From: a virus
IMG/VR virus record: IMGVR_UViG_3300002907_000004
Location: 1-35,183 of that record
Strand: one strand, 5' to 3'
Length of the DNA: 35,183 nt
Both the position numbers and the translations under genes were made by a program. A model generated the notes under the pieces. It searched no databases. It was given only the letters and a program-made list of their open reading frames with translations, and was not told the DNA's origin. Shown in pieces: positions 12,133-20,000 of this stretch; the first letter of the stretch is position 1, and each line of letters begins with the position of its first letter.

Positions 12133-13035
12133 ATGAATAATCCTGCTTACTACCTAGAATACGAAGATGGATTAGGAGCTTACTGGAAATGTTTTGATGG
12201 TGATGATGGACTATGTATATCCACGCGGAGAACTAAGCAAGAGTCTATGTCTTGGTGTCGTGGATGGAATCATATCCTATTAAATGAAATAGGCTATCCT
12301 CCCCTTTCTCGCAGACAATGGAAGAAGTGGTTCCCTGGTTGTCCTAATTCTAAACATACATACAATGCATACAAGGAAAATCAAATGCATACTTTAGCAC
12401 CTACTACCTGCACGTCTACTGAGGTGCCGTGCCAAAAAGGTCCGGATCCTCGCTATTACGACGTAGAAAACTTTAATTGGATCTACGGAACTAATGGTTG
12501 GACTCCAACCCCAAAAGAAAAAGGGAATAATCCCATGTATACCGAAGATTGTATTGTTACTACTCCGAAGAAGTGTTCACAGGCCAATGCTCAGTCTGTG
12601 ATTCAGGTAATCACGGATTCCAAGCCGGATACCACTGTCAGTCAGCGTACTTTCCTTGAGCGCCGTGTTCATGACATCAAGTATGTCAAGTACGGGGAAA
12701 TCTCTGAGCAGTTTTATCTTCATGAGCCCGCTGGTCCAAAGACTGTGGCTGAGTTGAAGGAGCGTCTGAAGAAAGGCCTCTACACGGTTGCGTTGCCGAA
12801 AGGTTACGGTAATAGCGATTTCGACGAAGATGAGGATGAAATCTACTGGCGGGATGCCTTTTCTTGGCGGACGCCGGAGACTCAGTACGATAAGGTTGGC
12901 TACGAAGCTGCCTACAAAGAGTTGGACACTTTCATCCGAGACATCCTCGACCAGATTGCTATCCTTGATCCCAAGGAAGGTCTGGCTCTGTTGGATGATC
13001 TGAAGAAATGGAAGCCTAGCAAGGCTAAGAAGTAA
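12133..13035 (+). CDS. Unknown 300-residue protein, possibly two-part
   Basis: The ATG at 12133 is chosen; a TTG at 12121 is an alternative. The N-terminal part (about 1-90) is aromatic-rich with Trp, Tyr and Cys (SWCRGWNHILLNE, WKKWFPGCPNS). A Cys/Pro-rich linker follows. The C-terminal part, from an in-frame ATG at 12535, is more charged, with an acidic patch (FDEDEDEI) and helical end (EGLALLDDLKKW), and its codons are less AT-rich. This suggests a fusion or a second start inside the gene. It lies after a terminator, so it needs readthrough or its own promoter, and it is the last + strand gene before the convergent junction. Not recognised. Confidence 0.75.
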   Translation: MNNPAYYLEYEDGLGAYWKCFDGDDGLCISTRRTKQESMSWCRGWNHILLNEIGYPPLSRRQWKKWFPGCPNSKHTYNAYKENQMHTLAPTTCTSTEVPCQKGPDPRYYDVENFNWIYGTNGWTPTPKEKGNNPMYTEDCIVTTPKKCSQANAQSVIQVITDSKPDTTVSQRTFLERRVHDIKYVKYGEISEQFYLHEPAGPKTVAELKERLKKGLYTVALPKGYGNSDFDEDEDEIYWRDAFSWRTPETQYDKVGYEAAYKELDTFIRDILDQIAILDPKEGLALLDDLKKWKPSKAKK

Positions 13036-13038
13036 TTT

Positions 13039-13080
13039 CCTGGCTTAATGTAAACCAGGGTTGGTGGAAGGTACACCAAC
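13039..13080 (+). other. Two adjacent hairpins at the convergent junction
   Basis: CCTGG (13039-13043) pairs with CCAGG (13055-13059), and GTTGGTG (13060-13066) pairs with CACCAAC (13074-13080) over a 7-base loop. They directly precede the main terminator. Confidence 0.55.
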
Positions 13081-13102
13081 GAGAGTAAGTACCGACTAAA
13101 AG

Positions 13103-13136
13103 AACCCCGTAGGGAGAAATCCTTACGGGGTTTTTT
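13103..13136. terminator. Strong bidirectional terminator between the two arms
   Basis: AACCCCGTAGGG (13103-13114) pairs with CCTTACGGGGTT (13121-13132). On the + strand it is followed by TTTT; on the - strand the other arm is followed by CTTTTAG. It lies between the convergent + and - units and would stop both. Confidence 0.9.
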
Positions 13137-13164
13137 CGTGTCTAAATTCATAAGAATGATAGGT

Positions 13165-14829
13165 TTACATAAATATTCGATCAAATAATTTCTTTTTATC
13201 AGCTTGCATTTTTATTAATCTAGCCTTTTCAAGCTCAGTTAAACTATCCTTTTTCTTTAACTTCTCTATATCTTCAAATAATTTATTATGTTTTTCAGAT
13301 ATAGCTTTAAATTCTTCAGAGGATAATGGTGGATTTATTTTAGGAGGCAGTCTTTCTCCTATTTCATGGGATAAATTATTCCAGGATTTGTCAAGTTCTT
13401 CTTCAGATATTCCTGTACCTAAGTCTAGCTTCTTATTATCATTAGCAGCACGTCTGAATTGAGTCGGCTCCGACTTCATTATCATACCAGTCTTTGGATC
13501 CATTACCCCATAGGCAGAGGTGACTACCGGTTCCTTGATAACTATTTGATGTTCACGAGGAATATCTTCACCGCCTAAATATTTAGGAGTACTTACCGGA
13601 TGTAATGCACGACGTTGTTCTTCAGTCATGTACAGTCTATTAGCTGTATTTCTAGCTTCAGCCTCTCCGGCTAACCTAAGATAATATTTAGCAGCTTCTT
13701 CATTACCAGCTTCTTTATATTCTACATATTTTTTAAATACTGCAGTCAGATATTTACTTCTAGCATATTCTTCTTCAGTCAAACCTTTAGTATTAATTTT
13801 CTTTATTATATCCTGGGATTCAGGAATCAAAGCTTCAACATCCTTAGTATATTTTAAACTGAAATCTTTTTCAGCTCTACCAGGTGCACCTCCTTTAGCA
13901 AAACCTTCGATATCCTGAATAGCATGTTGGATTTCATGCATTAAAGTACCTTGATTCTTGGCAGCCTCCGTCCCCATCCTTATAGTCTTTGACCCAGAAG
14001 CCCACTCCGCACCTGTGGAAGGATACTTAGGATCTACAACTACTCTGATATCTTTTAACTGAGGATAAGCTTTATACAATTCAGGATGATCTAGTATAGC
14101 AGTTAAGGCTCGATATCTTTCTCCTGGACCTCCCTCGAATGAACTGACTCGGCGTCCAGTATCCGTCCACTGTCTATCAAAGCTAGCCTTACTATCGTCT
14201 ATCTCATAACGCCATTTACCTTCAGCACCACGCATAAATCCAGTCTTATTCCAGATTTCCTCGGGATGAGCTCCCTGAGCTTCTAAGACTTGAGCATATC
14301 CGAAATCAGATAGCTTGTTCTTCATACCCACAGATCTTACTCCGGCAAAGGATCCTAAGGTACCTTCTGCCATCTTAGAAGCTACTGGCGCAGGACCAAA
14401 AATCATAAGACCTGCTAAGTCTGCGGCCTTCTCAATAGCTTGGGGTGAAGTATGGAACTCTCCAGTTTCCGGATCCATTGCCCAAGGCGGAGCTTGAGTT
14501 AAACCCAATGCATTCTTAGCAGTATCGTAGAAACCTTTTAATATCTCAGAAGTACGTGGCCTGAATGCAGGAGCATTCTCAGGAGGATTCATATAATCCG
14601 GGGTTGGATGGATAAAGTTAGTCTCGGGATGATTTTCCGGTACATTGGTACCTCCCTCTGGTTTTAACGCACCAGCGGGCTCCGTAGGGCTTCCTACGGG
14701 CATTGTAGAAGTAGTGGAGGATGGCTCTTGCACAGGCCTAATGGTAATAGCCTGCTGCTTCTTAGCCTGATCGACTAATAGAGCCCCATCATCAGCAAAG
14801 TATTCTCCGGAGCTAGAACCGATAGGCAT
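13165..14829 (-). CDS. Predicted zincin metallopeptidase of the polyvalent-protein type, probable virion protein
   Basis: This protein has 554 residues. A low-complexity, Pro-rich N-terminus (about 1-95) precedes a strand region (IRVVVDPKYPSTGAEW), then MHEIQHAIQDIEGFAKGG with the HExxH zinc motif (H298, E299, H302), and downstream GEAEARN (388-394) that could supply a third ligand. This combination matches the metallopeptidase-like domain found in large phage polyvalent proteins and conjugative-element proteins. The C-terminus is a charged coiled-coil-like region (KLKKKDSLTELEKARL). It is the last gene of the late operon, coupled by TAATG to the internal virion protein gene, so it is probably packaged and ejected into the host. 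The peptide substrate is unknown; protein processing or defence countering are possible. Confidence 0.8.
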   Translation of the reverse strand: MPIGSSSGEYFADDGALLVDQAKKQQAITIRPVQEPSSTTSTMPVGSPTEPAGALKPEGGTNVPENHPETNFIHPTPDYMNPPENAPAFRPRTSEILKGFYDTAKNALGLTQAPPWAMDPETGEFHTSPQAIEKAADLAGLMIFGPAPVASKMAEGTLGSFAGVRSVGMKNKLSDFGYAQVLEAQGAHPEEIWNKTGFMRGAEGKWRYEIDDSKASFDRQWTDTGRRVSSFEGGPGERYRALTAILDHPELYKAYPQLKDIRVVVDPKYPSTGAEWASGSKTIRMGTEAAKNQGTLMHEIQHAIQDIEGFAKGGAPGRAEKDFSLKYTKDVEALIPESQDIIKKINTKGLTEEEYARSKYLTAVFKKYVEYKEAGNEEAAKYYLRLAGEAEARNTANRLYMTEEQRRALHPVSTPKYLGGEDIPREHQIVIKEPVVTSAYGVMDPKTGMIMKSEPTQFRRAANDNKKLDLGTGISEEELDKSWNNLSHEIGERLPPKINPPLSSEEFKAISEKHNKLFEDIEKLKKKDSLTELEKARLIKMQADKKKLFDRIFM

Positions 14830-17030
14830 TATTGTGCTCGCTTCTTATTGAACTCTTCTTCTAACCTCTGTAGAGTTTTATCATAGGAAGAAGTAATAGC
14901 TTTCATCATTGGTTGAGTAATAGAACGCACTGCAGGATCAGCATTATGCAACAGACCTAGAACATAAGCACTAGTATTACCACCTTCCTTAGATTGGATA
15001 TTACCTAATTGACCTATGGCACTATTAATTCTACGAATGATTACATTAGCACTAGCAGCGAATTGATTGTCTGTAGTATCTGCACCAGCACCACCAAAGG
15101 TTCTACCTTTAACAGGTAATTCTAAGAATCTATTATTTTCATTATCCCAATGCATATCAAACTTAGCAGCTCCACCACTTATAGGAGTTTCTAATGGATG
15201 GATGGTTGTTTGCATTTGATTCTTGTAAGTCTCTCCCATCCTTACTATGTTATGAAGATCTTCTCTGAATAGATTAGGAAATTCAATCTCTCCCATCTTC
15301 TTCATATTATCCCAGGCTACTCTGCCATCACCACCTTGCTGTCGAAGCTTCCACATATTGTCAATGATCTCATCTGAGAAAATACGATCAAAGGCAGCAT
15401 ACTTACCGGGAACAGGCTGTCCCTTTTGATTAGTATAATCCATTTTAAGCTCATCCATTAGCCCCCAATTCTTAGGATCAAAGGCATACTTAGCTACATT
15501 AAGTTTAACTTCATCAGAAGCTTTAGGATCAGCTATAATTCTAGGAATATAAGTATAGTTATCAATTAGACGAGTAGATGGAGCAACACCTGCTGCTTTA
15601 GCTTGTTGAATATCCGCTTTAGCAGTGGCTGGATTGAGAGGATCAATTTGAGCGACAGCAGCAGCTAGCTTACCTTGATAGACTGGGATTAGATCTTGAG
15701 GTAGATTAGATAATAGACCTGCCTTCAACATAGCATCCCCCCATTGTGGAGCAATCTTAGCCATGCCAGCGATAATTCTTAACTGTGCTCCAACCTTAGG
15801 TTGATTGTAAAGATCTAGATGAGTTCCTTCATCAATAGATTGAGTTATCCGTGAAGCAGTATGAGCAAAGCCTAACTTCTCATCCGAGATATATTTAATA
15901 TATTCATCCAGAGGTTTAACTTGCTCAGCAATATGATTCTTAACTTTATCTGGACCAATTAGACCTACAGTTGTTTGACCGTTGGCGTCAGGTTCATTAG
16001 CTTTACGTGTTGCGGCAGCAATTAAATTAGTTCGTAAACCAGTGAGCCCCATTAAGGCTTGATCAAGCCTGGCTGGATCTATTTTACTTCCTTCTGCATT
16101 AGCTTTATTAATGACATCAATCAGACCTTGAGCTGTTTGGGTACCTCCGGCTATAGCTGTAATATCGAGAGCAGCCATGGTATCATGACCTACAGTCTTA
16201 GCAAAGGATTGTTCAGCTTTAGTTTGTATGTCAGAAAGTTTACCTTGATCATTAGCACGTTCGTTCATCTCTTGAGTACGCTGCCAATCTTTAGCAGAAT
16301 ACTTAGCGATATAAGCATAGACTTGATCGGGTGTTACTTGCCCACGATCCCACATCGAAGATAGTATAGCAGCATTAGGAATACCATTAGGACCGATTCC
16401 ACCTACACCACCAGTTACTGCGGCCCTAACCATAGTAGTAACTTTGTCATGTTCAGACTTGGCATTAGAAGCATTACGATTAATATCTTCTAATAGATTA
16501 CGCATCACTGCATTAGCGGGATCAACTCCACTGACACTCTTAATTGTATCATCAATGTAATCTTTATAACCGGGATACTGAGTACGTAGTTGCTTAGCCA
16601 GAGAATGAAGATTCATATCATAGAGGGTATCGTTAACATGACCCATATTCTGAGCTTGAGCTATACCTAATTTAGTGGCTTGGTCTAGACCAGACTTCAG
16701 CCTCCCAGGAATTGAAGGAGCATCTGCCTGAGCTAAAGTCTGAGGTTGATCGGGAATTAAACCTTGTTGTTGATTACGAATATTAGTATAGGCATCAATA
16801 TAATCATCTCTTAACTTATCAACACCGGTAGTAACTTTATCTTTGAGATAAGACTTCTCACTAGTATCATAGAGTTTAGCTGCTTCTTCAATGCCAGTGC
16901 CGAGAGTACTAAGAGCTATACCCTTGGAAGCATCTGCTTTAGTAATATGTTCAGGTTCTGGAATAGCTCGAGATACTCGAGTCCAGTCCGGAGCATTTAT
17001 CTGCGGAGGTTGAATATCAAAGCTAGCCAT
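14829..17030 (-). CDS. Internal virion protein, gp15-like
   Basis: This protein has 733 residues, close to T7 gp15 (747). It is mostly helical and Gln/Ala-rich with no membrane segment visible, and it begins MASFDIQPPQINAPDW. The length, helical make-up and place next to a very large ejection-type protein and the nozzle genes support an internal core or ejection role. No enzymatic motif is seen. It shares a TAATG stop-start with both neighbours. The order of the large protein before the gp15-like one differs from T7, where 15 precedes 16. Motif-level evidence is weak, so the call leans on synteny. Confidence 0.75.
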   Translation of the reverse strand: MASFDIQPPQINAPDWTRVSRAIPEPEHITKADASKGIALSTLGTGIEEAAKLYDTSEKSYLKDKVTTGVDKLRDDYIDAYTNIRNQQQGLIPDQPQTLAQADAPSIPGRLKSGLDQATKLGIAQAQNMGHVNDTLYDMNLHSLAKQLRTQYPGYKDYIDDTIKSVSGVDPANAVMRNLLEDINRNASNAKSEHDKVTTMVRAAVTGGVGGIGPNGIPNAAILSSMWDRGQVTPDQVYAYIAKYSAKDWQRTQEMNERANDQGKLSDIQTKAEQSFAKTVGHDTMAALDITAIAGGTQTAQGLIDVINKANAEGSKIDPARLDQALMGLTGLRTNLIAAATRKANEPDANGQTTVGLIGPDKVKNHIAEQVKPLDEYIKYISDEKLGFAHTASRITQSIDEGTHLDLYNQPKVGAQLRIIAGMAKIAPQWGDAMLKAGLLSNLPQDLIPVYQGKLAAAVAQIDPLNPATAKADIQQAKAAGVAPSTRLIDNYTYIPRIIADPKASDEVKLNVAKYAFDPKNWGLMDELKMDYTNQKGQPVPGKYAAFDRIFSDEIIDNMWKLRQQGGDGRVAWDNMKKMGEIEFPNLFREDLHNIVRMGETYKNQMQTTIHPLETPISGGAAKFDMHWDNENNRFLELPVKGRTFGGAGADTTDNQFAASANVIIRRINSAIGQLGNIQSKEGGNTSAYVLGLLHNADPAVRSITQPMMKAITSSYDKTLQRLEEEFNKKRAQ

Positions 17031-20000
17031 TATGGTTTATTTTCCTGTTGTAATTTAGTTCGGTATTGTTCAAGACGAGCGCTAGGCACATCTGACTGGA
17101 ACCACTTCTTGGTTGGTACCTTAGAAGTTGCAAAGTATTGATTGACTTGGTCAGCTTGAGTTTCATAACCATTGAGAGCTTTAGCTATTACTTCAGCTCG
17201 CATCTCTATTGGCATACCTGACCATTCCATTCTACCAAAAGCACGACGCATATATTCATTAGCTTGATTCTGATCTAAGTTAGCAGAATCTTGTAGACCA
17301 CGTCTAATTTCTTTAATAACCATCTTCTCAGTATATTTCTGAAACTCTTCCTCAGCTTTACGAATATTAGTTATCTGATAAGCATCATCATCCTTCTGAC
17401 TGTGTAGACCAGTAGCACCTTGGAACAAAGCATTCATAGTACCAATAGGACCTTGATAACCTTCATTCTTAGATAACCATCTTCCAGTATTCATAGCAGT
17501 CAATACTTGCCAACTAGCATTAATACTAGATACTTCTTTAAAGACATCTAAAGCATCTTCTATTTTAAAAGGATGATCCATCTCTTTAGGATTGCCTCGG
17601 ATACCAGCTATAATAGATAAAGCTAATGGACTAGTAGCAGCGATAGTATTAGCAAAGATACTAACAGATGCACCACCTAATAGTTTCCACCATACATTAT
17701 CAGACCACAGTTGAGTGAAGCCTTGGATACCATAGCGAGGACCAATGTTATAGAAGTTACCTTTCTCCAAATCACCCTTACCTGTTACCAAGGCCAATAG
17801 AGTAGCTGGTAAACCTTCATTCATAGTGGTAGTAAACCAGTTATGTCCCATCACATAGCCACGATCAATAGCTTCCTTACGCCAGACATCATAGAGTGGC
17901 AAACCAGTTATACCAAAGGCAGTTGGAATACCATAGAGACCTGAATATATTGCAGCCATTCTAAGTTTAGCAGCACCACTAATTCTATTACTAAACATTA
18001 ACTCTGCAGTACGTAGAGTATAAGTTAAGAATTGAGTAGTAAGGCTAGCAACTCCAGTATGTAGTTGAGAGCTAGAAGCTCTAGACATATTAGTATTTAA
18101 TAGATCTGCTCGATTTAATATCTCTGCTCTTTGTGTATTAGTAATTGCTCCTGTAGGATGGATCTCTCTGAATTCTCTGTAAGCAGTATACCAAGCTCCG
18201 AGTCTAGATGTTTTCTCACCTAGTCTAAAGAATGCTTGACCTGCATTTAGAAAGTTACTCCAATCATTACCAATAAATTTATGTTGAACATTATCTAACA
18301 TAGCATATTCACCGGAGACGTGTTCAAAACCAGTCTCGCCTAGAAGTCTATTAGCTTCTAACCAATCCCCTGCCTTACCAAATCCCATAGCAGTGGCCTT
18401 CTCATCTAGCTTAGCCAAGAAGCCTGGAGTTTTATTAATGTTAGCCCAACCATGTATCAGAGTAGCGAAAGCACCTCCTGCTGCATGCCGAGGTCCAGCT
18501 ATGGCAGCGATAGTTGCGTAATTCTGAGTTTGAACTAATATCTGCGCTGGATTAAATAGTCCTAGCTTAGCATTGAAAGCAAAGGATCTTAATAGTCGAA
18601 CAGGATCATGAACATGACTCAATGCCCACAAAGGAATGATAGCAGCCTTCTCAGTCAATCCACCTTTCTCATAGGCAGTATCAGCTAAACGTTGGGTTAT
18701 ACCATGTACCCAAGTATCAAAGGTATTAGGTAGACCTACGAATTGATCTATCTTCAGCTTGTTGCCGAGAAGCTTATTCACTATCTCAATAGGAGTTGCA
18801 GATTTAAAAGAATCCTTATTGGTAACTTGATTATAATTCCAGAAAGGAGACGCTCGTATAGAAGATTCATTCTCTTTTAGATACGGACCTGCTTCACGGA
18901 GCCAATGCTCAACAGCGAAAATCTTATAGTCATCCATATAAGTACTATTGATTGCTCTGTTGAGAGCCCGGTTCATGGTAGGAATAGGATCAACTAATTT
19001 AGCTATCTCATACTTCCATAGCGAACTATCTCTACCACCAGTTATAGTTCCTACTTCATCAGCATCTCTCTGTAGATTGAAAGCAACTCTATTCTGAGCT
19101 GCATCAGACCCTTCTCTAGTACCATCTCTAAAGGTACCTGGGTAACGTTGTTCTAAAGATTTATCTAGATCATATATCTTCTTATTCTTAGGTACGACAT
19201 AGAAAGGTTCAGTCTTACTTAGCCTTGGAGGAAGAATATTACCTTTAGGATCTCTAGTAGGATTAAACCATCCTTTAAGTTGATCCCATTTAATAGGTAG
19301 AGTTCTCTCTGCGAGAACTTTAGCTTCGTCTAATTTATCATCTCTAATCAAGACACGGACAGCATCTAATCGTCTAGCAATGTCTCGGCCTTTAGCTCTA
19401 TTATCTATTGGCATTACAGTCTGATCTCCAGTATAGAGATCATTGTACTTAGTTCTCTTATCGCTGGCTACTGAGCCAGCACGTTCAGGAATTATCTGAG
19501 CTTGCTTGATGTAATGTTCATAGTCATATTCAAAGTGACCACCACTACGTCTTGTCACATGATTGAAATCAAGTGGTTTAGTGTCAATCCGATCTGATAG
19601 AACATATCTAATTCGTTCTGCACCTGCGACATCGCTGAAATCCTTGAGAGGATATTCATCTGGATTATAAATTCTTACCACTCTCTTAGCACCTGAAGAA
19701 ACCTCTTTATCAAGCTTCTCCCAAATCTGAGGATTGAGAGCACGACTCTGCAGATTATATAACTTCTCATCTCCTCTGCGAGCACCCATGATTAAGATAT
19801 TATCCTTACCATGAGGCATTGCATTCTCTGGAATACCATCAAAGTATCCGGAGGTAGCGGTAATCTTAGTTCTACCAGGACCTAGTACAGAGACCTGATG
19901 TTGTTCAGTACCAATTCGAGCACGGTTACGAAACTCAGCTATCTCCGAGAATATTCTATTACCTTCAGTTAACTTGACATGAGCGAAGTAAGCTTCCACT

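Noticed and set aside
12075-12134. A sigma70-like promoter (TTGACC and TATAAT) before the 12133 gene
   Set aside because: The two boxes are 48 bases apart with a terminator between them; TATAAT overlaps the start codon itself.
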